From: Candidatus Avimuribaculum pullicola
GTDB lineage: Bacteria; Bacteroidota; Bacteroidia; Bacteroidales; Muribaculaceae
DNA length: 40,541 nucleotides
Direction of reading: 5' to 3'
Assembly (NCBI GenBank): GCA_018716295.1
Contig: DVKC01000026.1
Coordinates: forward strand, 1-40,541
Numbering within the stretch: the stretch's first letter is position 1; the number at the start of each line of letters is the position of its first letter. Both the position numbers and the translations under genes were made by a program. Below are positions 32,804 to 40,541 of the stretch, piece by piece. Below the pieces are notes generated by a model that searched no databases, was not told the origin of the DNA, and saw nothing but the letters and a program-made list of their open reading frames with translations.

Positions 32804-35158
32804 ATGGTGAGCAACAGACGACACAGACACTCATTGACTGCAGCATTCTTCGCTGCCGTAGCTACAATGTTGCTGCTCGTCACCTCATGCAACACCACAA
32901 AGCATGTGCCGCAAGGCAAATATCTGCTCGACAACATCGACATAAACATAACCGACAAGAACCACCATGTGAGCAAAACCGAATTGCAAAGTTACCTGCG
33001 CCAAGTACCAAACCACGAAGTGCTTGGCGGACTTAAGCTGCAATTGTGGTTCTACAACCTCTCGGGCCATGACAGCACCAAGTGGGCCAACCGCTGGATA
33101 CAGCGCGTGGGCACACCGCCTGTAATATACGACCAAGAACTCACCGACGCTTCGATACACCAGTTGCAGACGGCACTTATCAACCGCGGGTTCATGAACT
33201 CGGTAGTGGAATGCGACACAACGATGAATATCAAGAAACGCCGCATCGATGTACGATACAACATTACGCTCAACCAGCCTCACTATATCGATAGCATTAT
33301 CTATAATATCCCCGATGACACGTTGCGACGGTTAATCCTCGCCGACTCGGCAAACTTCATTCTGAAACCTGGCGAACTCTTCGACCGCACACACCTCGAC
33401 CTTGAACGGCAAGGCATAACCAACAGACTCAGGGAACATGGCTATTATGCCTTCAACAAAGAATATATCACTTTCACTGCCGACACTGCCGAAGGGCAAA
33501 AAGACGTGATACTCACGCTCAACACCATGCCCCCGTATGCCAGCACCGACATGGACTACTATAAGCAGCACGAACCATTCTTCGTGCGCAACGTCACCTA
33601 TGTCACTAACTACGATCCGTTGGTAATGCACGGCATATCAGACTATTCCGCACCCGACACGACAAAATACCACGACATATCAATCCTTTACGACGAGCAC
33701 TACTTGCGCCCATCGGTCATTGAGGAGTGCAACTTCGTTATGCCTGGCAGGTTGTACAATTCGGCCGACATCGACCGCACCTACCGCGCATTGGGCCGGC
33801 TGGGGGTACTGAAGTTTGTCAATGTCGAAGTAGTACCAGTGGGGCGCATCGACGGGAAAATATGGGTAGATGCCTATTTCTTGCTCACAAAGGGCAAGTC
33901 GCAAACAGTTTCCTTATCGCTCGAAGGCACCAACTCGGAAGGCGACTTGGGCTTCGGTGTGGGAGCTTCTTATTCGCATCGCAACATCGCCAAAGGGTCG
34001 GAAGTCCTTGACACCAAGTTCCGTGCTTCCTACGAAAGCCTATCGGGCGACTTGTCGGGACTTATAAACGACAACTACTCGGAATACTCGGGTGAAGTGG
34101 GCATAACATTCCCAAAGTTCAAATTCCCATTCTTGAAAAAACAATTCAAGCAGAAGGTGCTGGCTACTACCGAGTTCCTCACTTCGTTTAACTACCAGCA
34201 ACGTCCCGAGTACACCCGCGTCATAGCCGGTGCTGGCTGGAAATATCACTGGTCAAACACCCACAACAACACACGCACCCGCCACACGTTCAACCTCATC
34301 GACGTGAGCTACATATACTTGCCCAACAGTCAAAGCGGATTTCTCGACGACATCACCAACCCGCTGCTGCGATACTCCTATGAAGACCACTTCATCATGC
34401 GCATCGGGTATTCCTACTACCATTCCAATAAACGTCAGGCTTCGCCGCTGTCGTCGGGCTTCCAGCGCAATGTTTACACCATTCGCGCCGCAGCCGAAAC
34501 AGCAGGAAACGTATTATACGCATTCTCCAACATGCTGGGGCAGAACCGCCAAAACGCTGAAGCTTATGAAGTGTTCGGCATTCGCTATTCACAATACGCC
34601 AAAGTCGATGCCGACTTCTCGTTCACACACTCCATGTCGCCGAGGCATTCAGTAGCATTCCACGTGGGAGCCGGGGCTGCCGTCCCCTATGGCAATGCCA
34701 CAGTATTACCATTTGAAAAACGGTTCTACGCTGGTGGTGCCAACTCGGTGCGCGGCTGGGGAGTGCGCACCCTCGGCCCTGGCAGTTTCGATGCCACCAA
34801 CTCGGTGAATAGTTTCATATACCAATGCGGCGACATCAGGCTCGACATAAACTTTGAATACAGGGCAAAACTCTTCTGGGTTCTCGAACTGGGCGCATTC
34901 ATCGACGCAGGTAATATATGGACTATTCGCGACTACGAGAGCCAGCCTGGAGGCGTGTTCAAGTTCAACGAATTTTACAAACAAATCGCACTGGCCTACG
35001 GGATTGGGTTAAGGCTCGATTTCACCTACTTCCTGCTGCGATTCGACTTGGGACTCAAAGCCCACAACCCGGCGCAAAATCAAGAGCGATGGCCACTTAT
35101 CCACCCCAACTGGTCACGCGATGCTACATTGCACTTCTCGGTGGGTTACCCTTTCTGA
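32804..35158 (+). CDS. tamL: TamL-like BamA-family outer membrane lipoprotein
   Basis: From the ATG at 32804 the protein has 784 residues. It begins with a basic start, a hydrophobic stretch and lipobox VTSC, then NTTKHVPQGKYLLDN, typical of Bacteroidota TamL. POTRA-like repeats follow (about 35-400, e.g. YNIPDDTLRRLI, GELFDRTHLDLERQGITNRLREHGYYAF, RTYRALGRLGVLKFVNVEVVPV). The C-terminal Omp85 barrel has RFYAGGANSVRGWGVRTLGPGSF, the conserved lid-lock block, and ends in a strand finishing FSVGYPF. By family knowledge TamL pairs with inner membrane TamB to handle outer membrane protein or lipid traffic. The frame stays open upstream into the dehydrogenase gene, but the lipoprotein signal fixes the start. 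tamB is not in this window. Confidence 0.9.
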   Translation: MVSNRRHRHSLTAAFFAAVATMLLLVTSCNTTKHVPQGKYLLDNIDINITDKNHHVSKTELQSYLRQVPNHEVLGGLKLQLWFYNLSGHDSTKWANRWIQRVGTPPVIYDQELTDASIHQLQTALINRGFMNSVVECDTTMNIKKRRIDVRYNITLNQPHYIDSIIYNIPDDTLRRLILADSANFILKPGELFDRTHLDLERQGITNRLREHGYYAFNKEYITFTADTAEGQKDVILTLNTMPPYASTDMDYYKQHEPFFVRNVTYVTNYDPLVMHGISDYSAPDTTKYHDISILYDEHYLRPSVIEECNFVMPGRLYNSADIDRTYRALGRLGVLKFVNVEVVPVGRIDGKIWVDAYFLLTKGKSQTVSLSLEGTNSEGDLGFGVGASYSHRNIAKGSEVLDTKFRASYESLSGDLSGLINDNYSEYSGEVGITFPKFKFPFLKKQFKQKVLATTEFLTSFNYQQRPEYTRVIAGAGWKYHWSNTHNNTRTRHTFNLIDVSYIYLPNSQSGFLDDITNPLLRYSYEDHFIMRIGYSYYHSNKRQASPLSSGFQRNVYTIRAAAETAGNVLYAFSNMLGQNRQNAEAYEVFGIRYSQYAKVDADFSFTHSMSPRHSVAFHVGAGAAVPYGNATVLPFEKRFYAGGANSVRGWGVRTLGPGSFDATNSVNSFIYQCGDIRLDINFEYRAKLFWVLELGAFIDAGNIWTIRDYESQPGGVFKFNEFYKQIALAYGIGLRLDFTYFLLRFDLGLKAHNPAQNQERWPLIHPNWSRDATLHFSVGYPF

Positions 35159-35195
35159 TTTTATTAACACACTTACACATATATGCTATCACATC

Positions 35196-35858
35196 ATGAA
35201 ACGATTAGTAATATTTGACCTCGACGGGACACTGCTCAACACTATTGAAGACTTGGGGCGTGCCGCAAACCATGCGCTCGAAGTCAATGGATTTCCAACC
35301 CATAGTGTGGCATCCTACCCATTCTTCGTCGGCAACGGTGTGCGCAAGCTCATCGAACGCGTCTTGCCCGAAGATATCAACAAGGAAACGGTTATTGACA
35401 AGATGCTTGCCGACTTCAAAGTATATTACAACGAGCATAACACCGACTACACCGTTCCATACCCAGGCATTTGCGACATGCTTGAATGGTTACAAGAGGA
35501 AGAAGTGAAAATTGCCGTTGCTTCCAACAAGTATGACCAAGCTACACAAAAGCTTATACGACACTTCTTCCCCAAAATCAACTTTGCCGCAATCGAAGGG
35601 CAAAAAGAGGGCATTCCTGTGAAACCCGACCCATCAATCGTATTTTCAATTCTGGCACAAGCCAAGGAAAAGAAAGCCGACACACTATATGTGGGCGACT
35701 CGGGAGTGGACATGGAAACAGCCCGACGCGCTTGCATCGACTCGGTGGGCGTGACTTGGGGATTCCGTCCCGAAAAGGAACTCGTGGAATACCATGCCGG
35801 GCAGATTGTGAACACACCGCTCGAAATTGAAAAAATCGTAGAACAATATATCGGATAG
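35196..35858 (+). CDS. HAD-family hydrolase, phosphoglycolate phosphatase-like
   Basis: This 220-residue protein starts at ATG 35196, directly before the first HAD motif FDLDGTLLNT (Asp nucleophile and second Asp). Motif II is the Ser in IAVASNKYDQAT, motif III the Lys in VKPDPSIV, and motif IV GDSGVDMETARRA. A C1 helical cap sits between residues 15 and 85 (GRAANHALEVNGF, VGNGVRKLIERVLP). This is the Gph/beta-phosphoglucomutase-type layout. The likely substrate is a small phosphate ester such as phosphoglycolate, but this is not certain. It lies 37 bases after tamL and 25 before the ROK gene. Confidence 0.9.
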   Translation: MKRLVIFDLDGTLLNTIEDLGRAANHALEVNGFPTHSVASYPFFVGNGVRKLIERVLPEDINKETVIDKMLADFKVYYNEHNTDYTVPYPGICDMLEWLQEEEVKIAVASNKYDQATQKLIRHFFPKINFAAIEGQKEGIPVKPDPSIVFSILAQAKEKKADTLYVGDSGVDMETARRACIDSVGVTWGFRPEKELVEYHAGQIVNTPLEIEKIVEQYIG

Positions 35859-35883
35859 ACTCAATATCAGATTTAACACACAA

Positions 35884-36987
35884 ATGGAAAAACCATCTAC
35901 CGACAACCGCATCGTCATGACACTCGATGCAGGTGGCACCAACTTGGTGTTCAGCGCAGTCTGCGACAACCGATTGATAATCGACCCCATCACACTGCCG
36001 TCGAGTGGCAACGACCTCGACCGATGCCTGCAATCAATGGTGCACGGTTTCGAGGCTGTGAAACAGCTTTTGCCACAACCGCCAGTTGCCATTAGTTTCG
36101 CATTTCCAGGCCCTGCCGACTATCCCAACGGCATAATAGGCGGCAACCTGCCCAATTTCCCGGCATTCCGCTCGGGTGTAGCCCTTGGGCCTTTCTTGCA
36201 AGACAAGTTTGGCATTCCAGTGTTCATAAACAACGATGGCGACCTGTTTGCCTATGGCGAAGCGTTTGCTGGCCGGCTACCCGAAATCAACGCCAAACTC
36301 GAAGCATTGGGCAGCCCCAAGCGATACCACAACCTGATTGGCTACACATTTGGCACTGGATTCGGCGTGGGCATCGTTTCGGGCGGACGGTTGCACATCG
36401 GCGACAATTCGTGTGTCGAAACATTCTGCCTGTATAACTGTATCGACACTGGCAATATCGCCGAAGCCACAGTATCGGCTGGAGGAATACGCCGCGAGTA
36501 TGCCCGCCTCACTGGCAACAATGCAGAAATCGACACAAAAGAGATATACGACATCGCCGATGGCACTCGCGAAGGCGACCAACAAGCCGCACAACAAGCA
36601 TTCGCGACATTCGGCACCGTAGCTGGCCATGCCATAGCGGCAGCAGCATCGCTAATCGATGGCATCGTGGTGCTGGGCGGGGGCGTTGCCCGCGGGCACA
36701 AGTTTTTCATGCCCGCCCTGATGGCCCAATTGCGCGGAACAAGGCTCAATTACAACGGAGATGTGTTTGGCTATGTGCAACCGCAAGTTTACAATCTTGA
36801 TGACGAACAAGAATTTAACCAGTTTGCCCAAGGCAATGCCCACAAACTGCAAGTGTATGGCAGCAAGCGCTTGGTCGATTATGATCCTCACAAACGCATA
36901 GGCATCACACTATCGCGCATAGGGTCGAGCCGCGCCATACAATTGGGGGCAGCAGCCTATGCACTTAACAATATCCCACAACTGTAA
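35884..36987 (+). CDS. ROK family sugar kinase or regulator-like protein
   Basis: This 367-residue protein has the ROK ATP-binding start MTLDAGGTNLVFSAV and the segment ISFAFPGPADYPNGIIGGNLPNF. The catalytic region is PVFINNDGDLFAYGEA, with Asp of NNDGD as base, followed by GYTFGTGFGVGIVSGGRLHIGDN. There is no DNA-binding domain, so it is a kinase-type ROK protein rather than NagC/XylR. The classic zinc block CxCGxxGC is replaced by CVETFCLYNCID, as in a Bacteroidota subgroup. VVLGGGVARGHKFFMPAL lies near the end. The probable role is phosphorylating glucose or another hexose in the cytoplasm; specificity is unknown. tilS starts 7 bases after its stop. Confidence 0.87.
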   Translation: MEKPSTDNRIVMTLDAGGTNLVFSAVCDNRLIIDPITLPSSGNDLDRCLQSMVHGFEAVKQLLPQPPVAISFAFPGPADYPNGIIGGNLPNFPAFRSGVALGPFLQDKFGIPVFINNDGDLFAYGEAFAGRLPEINAKLEALGSPKRYHNLIGYTFGTGFGVGIVSGGRLHIGDNSCVETFCLYNCIDTGNIAEATVSAGGIRREYARLTGNNAEIDTKEIYDIADGTREGDQQAAQQAFATFGTVAGHAIAAAASLIDGIVVLGGGVARGHKFFMPALMAQLRGTRLNYNGDVFGYVQPQVYNLDDEQEFNQFAQGNAHKLQVYGSKRLVDYDPHKRIGITLSRIGSSRAIQLGAAAYALNNIPQL

Positions 36988-36994
36988 CACAACG

Positions 36995-38365
36995 ATGGCA
37001 GCACGACCACAAAACGACGAAACAGCCCTTTTCCTGAACCGCATCAAGGGTTACATGGCAACGCACCACATGCCGCAGCAAGGCTGCAAAGTGCTGGTGG
37101 CATTGAGCGGAGGAGCCGACTCTGTGGCACTGCTGCACGTTTTGCTGCAACTGGGTTATGAGTGCGTGGCAGCACACTGCAACTTCCACCTGCGTGGCGA
37201 TGAATCAATGCGCGACGAACGGTTTACACGCACATTGTGCCAGCAACTCGGCACACGGCTCGAAGTACGCCACTTCGACGTGCCTGCACGCATGGCAACC
37301 GATGGTTCATCGCTCGAAATGGCTTGCCGCGACCTGCGCTATGAATGGTTTGAAGACTTGAGGCGTAATGAAAACTGCAAAGCGATAGCCGTCGCACACC
37401 ACCGCGACGACAACATCGAAACACTACTACTCAACCTGCTGCGAGGCACCGGCATAACTGGGGTTGCAGGAATCAAGCCTGTAAACGGTCACATAGTGCG
37501 CCCCATGCTGTGTGTTTCGCGCAATGAAATTGAATCATACCTCGCCGCTATAGGGCAAAGTTTCATCGTTGACAGCACAAATACCCAAAACGATGCCTAC
37601 CGCAACCGCTTGCGCAATATTATCTTACCAACCATTCGCCAATACTTTCCCACTGCCGACGCTGGGCTTGCCCGTTCGCTCAGGGACTTGTTGTCATGCA
37701 ACGAATTATACGAGAGCCTGTTGTCAAAGCGAATTGCCGAAATCGTAACAACCAGCAACGACTGCACAATCATCGACATCAAAGCCATAAATAACGAACC
37801 TGGCGCAACAGCACTATTATTCGCCGCTATGAGGCAATTTGGGTTCAACTCGACACAAGTGACCGAAATCTTTGAATCATTCAACAGCGACAGAGCAGCA
37901 GGCAAGCACTTCTATGCTGGCACACACCGAGCCGACATAGACCGTGACAAAATAATTATAGCCCCAATAGTCGGGCAGGAATATATCACCATCGATATGT
38001 GCGCTCCCGACGAGAACAATCCCATAGGGCTAAAAATAAGCAAAATCGACTTAAGCAACTTCAATATCGCCCGCGTCTGTGATGGTCGCCACAAAGTGTG
38101 CTTCGGTCGGGATATCGCGCATTGCAAGCACTTGATAGCCCGACACTGGCAAGATGGCGACCGCTTCAAACCATTCGGAATGCACGGGCGAAGCCGATTG
38201 GTAAGCGACCTTTTTACCGATCTCAAACTATCTGAAGCCGAAAAACGCCGTGCCTGGCTGCTTGAAGCCGACGGCGAAGTGGTGTGGGTGATGGGCTACC
38301 GCTCGTCCGAAGCATTCCGTGTCGCACCAGGCAACGGCATTGCCTACCTGTTCAGCATCGAATAA
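36995..38365 (+). CDS. tilS: tRNA(Ile)-lysidine synthase
   Basis: From ATG 36995 the protein has 456 residues. The PP-loop motif SGGADS at residues 38-43 binds ATP. AAHCNFHLRGDESMRDE, the block SLEMACRDLRYEWFE and AVAHHRDDNIETLLLNLLRGTGITG are family signatures. The C-terminal part, with RHWQDGDRFKPFGMHGRSRLVSDLFTDLKL, is the TilS C-terminal domain. It adds lysine to C34 of tRNA-Ile (CAU) so that it reads AUA. An in-frame ATG at 36959 overlaps the ROK gene and is less likely. It is the last gene of the co-oriented cluster and ends 3 bases from the recO stop. Confidence 0.93.
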   Translation: MAARPQNDETALFLNRIKGYMATHHMPQQGCKVLVALSGGADSVALLHVLLQLGYECVAAHCNFHLRGDESMRDERFTRTLCQQLGTRLEVRHFDVPARMATDGSSLEMACRDLRYEWFEDLRRNENCKAIAVAHHRDDNIETLLLNLLRGTGITGVAGIKPVNGHIVRPMLCVSRNEIESYLAAIGQSFIVDSTNTQNDAYRNRLRNIILPTIRQYFPTADAGLARSLRDLLSCNELYESLLSKRIAEIVTTSNDCTIIDIKAINNEPGATALLFAAMRQFGFNSTQVTEIFESFNSDRAAGKHFYAGTHRADIDRDKIIIAPIVGQEYITIDMCAPDENNPIGLKISKIDLSNFNIARVCDGRHKVCFGRDIAHCKHLIARHWQDGDRFKPFGMHGRSRLVSDLFTDLKLSEAEKRRAWLLEADGEVVWVMGYRSSEAFRVAPGNGIAYLFSIE

Positions 38366-38368
38366 TAA

Positions 38369-39094
38369 TCAATCAAACACCTGCCTCAATATCTCGGGCG
38401 ACCTCATTGCCCCTATGGTGGAATTGTGCATCTGGTAATAAGACAAGGCTACATCGAGAATTTCGTTACGCTGGTCGCGGTTAAACTTGAAGTGATGCAT
38501 ATTGGCAAATGTCATGCGCGACAGCAACATTATCACCTCGGCCTGACGCGGAGCAAGCACATGCGAGTGCAGCGGGTGCGACGCAGTGAAAACACCATTT
38601 TCCATGTCGAACCAATAGCCACGCTGGTAAGTAGCCGTGTCGGGCTGGATACCTATGAACGCCCCAAGATGGAAAAGAAAGCATATATGGAAATTAGCCA
38701 CCCCATGCTGCAACGAATCGAGCAACCGCACCGATGTCGTGATAAAGCGGAACAACGGCTCATTGCCCTCGCTCTCTTGCACCGAGCGGCTGAGCAGTTC
38801 ACTCACAAACATTGCCACCATACTTTTGACTGGGTCGGCACGCAAACTCGCCAATGGTTCGGGACAACGGCAATCCTTCATCGTGGCAATGTCGCGCCCT
38901 GGCGAAATACGTGCCTCAAACTCCACTATCGACAAAGGCATAAACATGGCATTGCGCAACCTTGCACCACGAGTGGCACCCTGCGGCAGCAAAAACGACA
39001 TGCGCCCATGCGTGTCGGTATATATGTGTACTATTGAATTGCGCTCATTGCACTTGATAACATGCAACACTATGCCACGAGTTTTCTCATACAT
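38369..39094 (-). CDS. recO: DNA repair protein RecO
   Basis: This 241-residue protein has the RecO N-terminal OB fold (TRGIVLHVIKCNERNSIVHIYTDTHGRMSFLLPQGA, then LSIVEFEARISPGRDIATMKDC) and a helical C-terminal domain (VAMFVSELLSRSVQESEGNEPLFRFI; NFHICFLFHLGAFIGIQPD). The four-Cys zinc finger of many RecO proteins is not present, as is common in Bacteroidota. RecO helps load RecA at gaps with RecF and RecR. It faces tilS tail to tail and is divergent from the tRNA-Glu/rpsT transcript. No clear -7 element is seen upstream. Confidence 0.9.
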   Translation of the reverse strand: MYEKTRGIVLHVIKCNERNSIVHIYTDTHGRMSFLLPQGATRGARLRNAMFMPLSIVEFEARISPGRDIATMKDCRCPEPLASLRADPVKSMVAMFVSELLSRSVQESEGNEPLFRFITTSVRLLDSLQHGVANFHICFLFHLGAFIGIQPDTATYQRGYWFDMENGVFTASHPLHSHVLAPRQAEVIMLLSRMTFANMHHFKFNRDQRNEILDVALSYYQMHNSTIGAMRSPEILRQVFD

Positions 39095-39192
39095 AATTTC
39101 ATCAATGACGACAAATTCTCACGCTAAATTACGCACTTGGCAACATAAAAACAGCAAAAACAACAAAAAAATGCAGTTGATTGCTCAAAAAT

Positions 39193-39223
39193 TTTGTCAA
39201 TTCAAGAAAAGTGCCTATATTTG
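39193..39223 (+). promoter_or_regulatory. Strong sigma-70 promoter for tRNA-Glu and rpsT
   Basis: TTTG at 39193-39196 and TATATTTG at 39216-39223 are spaced by exactly 19 bases, the full Bacteroidota consensus. The start is expected near 39230, about 23 nt before the first tRNA. No second -7 match is seen before rpsT or the second tRNA, so one transcript may cover all three. Confidence 0.85.
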
Positions 39224-39252
39224 CACTCGCTTTTGAGCCACAACGCTGACAT

Positions 39253-39324
39253 GGCCCATTCGTCTATCGGTTAGGACGCAAGATTTTCATTCTTGAAAGA
39301 GCGGTTCGATTCCGCTATGGGCTA
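39253..39324 (+). tRNA. tRNA-Glu (anticodon TTC), copy 1
   Basis: A 72-nt cloverleaf is visible: acceptor GGCCCAT with ATGGGCT, D stem GTCT/GGAC, anticodon stem CAAGA/TCTTG with loop TTTTCAT (anticodon TTC), T stem AGCGG/CCGCT with loop TTCGATT, and discriminator A. CCA is not encoded. It is identical to the copy at 39701-39772. Confidence 0.96.
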
Positions 39325-39353
39325 CTTAATCAAAGAAAATACACATACAAAAA

Positions 39354-39617
39354 ATGGCAAATCATAAATCATCGATTAAAAGAATCCGTCAGACTGTTAC
39401 AAGAAATCTTCGTAACCGTTATTATGCCAAGACTGCACGTACTGCCGTTCGCCGTCTGCGCGCAATGACCAACAAGGACGAAGCTGCCGCTGCTTTGATC
39501 AAGGTTTCTTCTTTGCTCGACCGTATCGCTCGCAAGAGAATCATCTCGAAGAACAAGGCTGCCAACCTGAAGTCGAAATTGCAACGCCACGTAAACAAAC
39601 TTGCTGCCGCCGCTTAA
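39354..39617 (+). CDS. rpsT: 30S ribosomal protein S20
   Basis: This 87-residue, strongly basic protein matches S20 throughout: [20 protein letters not shown] at the start and [20 protein letters not shown] near the end. It binds 16S rRNA in the body of the small subunit. It begins 29 bases after the first tRNA-Glu and lies 83 bases before the second. Its codons differ from its neighbours, with AAG, CGT, GCT and CTG-type choices suggesting high expression. Confidence 0.97.
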   Translation: MANHKSSIKRIRQTVTRNLRNRYYAKTARTAVRRLRAMTNKDEAAAALIKVSSLLDRIARKRIISKNKAANLKSKLQRHVNKLAAAA

Positions 39618-39700
39618 ATTGCACAGGTAGCTGCCGTGTAGAATAGGCACATATCGCCCCAACAGCCGCAAGGCTCAGGGCAGGATGGAAAAAGAGATAT

Positions 39701-39772
39701 GGCCCATTCGTCTATCGGTTAGGACGCAAGATTTTCATTCTTGAAAGAGCGGTTCGATTCCGCTATGGGCTA
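39701..39772 (+). tRNA. tRNA-Glu (anticodon TTC), copy 2
   Basis: This is the same 72-nt sequence as copy 1 with all stems intact and anticodon TTC. The four bases before the gene (ATAT) and the base after it (C) differ little from copy 1, but wider flanks are unrelated. It is followed by a hairpin terminator. Confidence 0.96.
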
Positions 39773-39774
39773 CG

Positions 39775-39815
39775 AATGCCAAGTTGTCGTGCACACGATG
39801 CCGCAGCTTGGCATT
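39775..39815 (+). terminator. Hairpin terminator after tRNA-Glu copy 2
   Basis: A 9-bp stem AATGCCAAG (39775-39783) with CTTGGCATT (39807-39815) contains an inner TCGTG/CACGA hairpin in its loop and is followed by TGTTG. It probably ends the tRNA-rpsT-tRNA transcript, although the U run is weak. Confidence 0.6.
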
Positions 39816-39847
39816 TGTTGCATACCCACTTTTGCAATTAGACATCA

Positions 39848-39878
39848 AAACGTGTGGTAAGTTTTTTACCACACGTTT
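39848..39878 (-). terminator. Terminator of the nitroreductase remnant
   Basis: A perfect 13-bp stem (39848-39860 with 39866-39878, arm AAACGTGTGGTAA) with a 5-nt loop overlaps the stop codon of the nitroreductase remnant. On the minus strand it is followed by TTGATG after the run of T in the arm. Confidence 0.6.
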
Positions 39879-40198
39879 CGGTGTATTCTATCTTCAACCT
39901 TAATCTCTTTTTGTTTAGGCAAAAAAGCATTCTCATCTGGATAGCCAATTGCAAGCAAACACGTAAACTCATAACCTTCAGGAGCATGCACGATTTGCTT
40001 TGTTTGGTCGGCTTCATCACTCACAGGAATATGGAATGCCGCGCCAAGCCCCTCGGCCGTTGCAGCAAGCAGCATGTTTTCTAATGCGCACCATGCCGAA
40101 GCAAAATAATTCAACGAGCTTTGTTCAGCAGGTTTTAGCAATGGCCAAGTCAACTGGCGGAAAAATGGAATAATCAATAACCCACTCTCCATAAGCAT
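39866..40198 (-). pseudogene. Nitroreductase family protein, 5'-truncated by an insertion sequence
   Basis: The remaining 110 codons match the C-terminal half of a nitroreductase-fold flavoprotein: FASAWCALENMLLAATAEGLGAAFHIPV, then YEFTCLLAIGYPDE near the end. The N-terminal part with the FMN-phosphate-binding arginines and dimer helices is missing. Just upstream of the first usable ATG (40198) the reading frame meets TGA inside the end of the adjacent insertion sequence, so the break coincides with that insertion. The product is unlikely to fold or bind FMN. The normal terminator is still in place, so the loss looks recent. Confidence 0.8.
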
Positions 40199-40202
40199 CT
40201 TT

Positions 40203-40541
40203 TGGGGTCAGTCCGAAACCCCGGTTGTATTCATTCTCCCGTTTCCAATACTATGCGCACAATTTGGATAGTCTGAACAAGAAGAATGGAATATCAGCCA
40301 CTCCCCTAAACTGACTTCTGAAAGCCTTCACTTTGGCATTGAACGATTCCGCCCCGGCATTGGTTTGCCTGTTCACGAAAAAGTTAAGTATGGTATCATA
40401 GTGATTTACAAAAGTGTCAATGACAGTCTGGAATGCATTCCCCGCCAGCTTCTCAACTTCATTGAACCATCTTGCCAGTTTAGTCCTTGCCACGTCCTTG
40501 ACGCATTTCCTGTTGAAGATCTCCGTCAGTTCCATTGCAAG
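40203..40541 (-). mobile_element. Insertion sequence, right part only (ISL3-like, ISAon1 group)
   Basis: The element enters from the right window edge. Its end is placed at about 40203-40222 by a GC-rich segment, GGGGTCAGTCCGAAACCCC, next to the broken nitroreductase frame. The transposase stop is about 45 bases inside. The exact inverted repeat and any target duplication cannot be defined because the other end is outside the window. Confidence 0.7.
40251..40541 (-). CDS. Transposase C-terminal part (ISL3/ISAon1-type), partial
   Basis: At least 96 codons are visible and the frame runs off the window (the codons before the Met at 40535 are also open). The segment NAGAESFNAKVKAFRSQF followed by RGVADIPFFLFRL is the conserved end of ISL3-type DDE transposases of the Bacteroidota ISAon1 group, including the catalytic Glu in the AESFN context. 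It catalyses transposition of the element. The N-terminal zinc-binding and main DDE parts are outside this window. Confidence 0.85.
   Translation of the reverse strand, partial: LAMELTEIFNRKCVKDVARTKLARWFNEVEKLAGNAFQTVIDTFVNHYDTILNFFVNRQTNAGAESFNAKVKAFRSQFRGVADIPFFLFRLSKLCA

Overview
The window is chromosomal DNA from a member of the Bacteroidota, order Bacteroidales, probably a gut-type lineage such as Muribaculaceae or Prevotellaceae; the genus cannot be settled from sequence alone. Support comes from a SusC/SusD pair, a type IX secretion (T9SS) C-terminal sorting domain, GldL/GldM, TamL, and several promoters of the Bacteroidota form TTTG-N19-TAnnTTTG.

Layout. (1) 1-9370, minus strand: a nutrient-uptake operon read from 9370 leftwards, susC - susD - HExxH zinc metallohydrolase lipoprotein - DUF4302 lipoprotein - secreted protein with a T9SS sorting tail. 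It contains no glycoside hydrolase. (2) 9949-11957: RluA-type pseudouridine synthase, a GNAT acetyltransferase and a YqgE/AlgH protein. (3) 12063-17241: a threonine operon, thrA (aspartokinase-homoserine dehydrogenase) - ApgM-like proposed homoserine kinase - thrC, with an unusual AT-rich leader containing an inverted repeat. (4) 17313-20574: gamma-carbonic anhydrase and aminopeptidase P on the minus strand, then an Asp/Glu racemase-family protein on the plus strand. (5) 20647-26411, minus strand: a secreted GH2 glycosidase, then gldM, gldL and an OmpA-family protein. The T9SS motor pair stands here without gldK or gldN.

(6) 26499-28067: an AT-rich accessory island holding a two-gene unit, a winged-helix protein overlapping an AbiEii-like nucleotidyltransferase. 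Two copies of an 18-22 bp palindrome precede it, one overlapping the -7 box and expected start point. It looks like an autoregulated toxin-antitoxin or phage-defence module, and it is the most interesting part of the window. (7) 28189-29169: a DUF2807 lipoprotein built of about ten roughly 20-residue repeats. (8) 29414-38365, plus strand: transketolase with a strong terminator, then iron-containing alcohol dehydrogenase, tamL, a HAD phosphatase, a ROK-family kinase and tilS. (9) 38369-39094: recO on the minus strand. (10) 39193-39815: tRNA-Glu - rpsT - tRNA-Glu behind one strong promoter. (11) 39866-40541: a nitroreductase remnant cut off by an insertion sequence that runs off the window.

The core metabolic and translation genes look ordinary. 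The accessory signal is concentrated at 25133-28067 and at the right-hand end.
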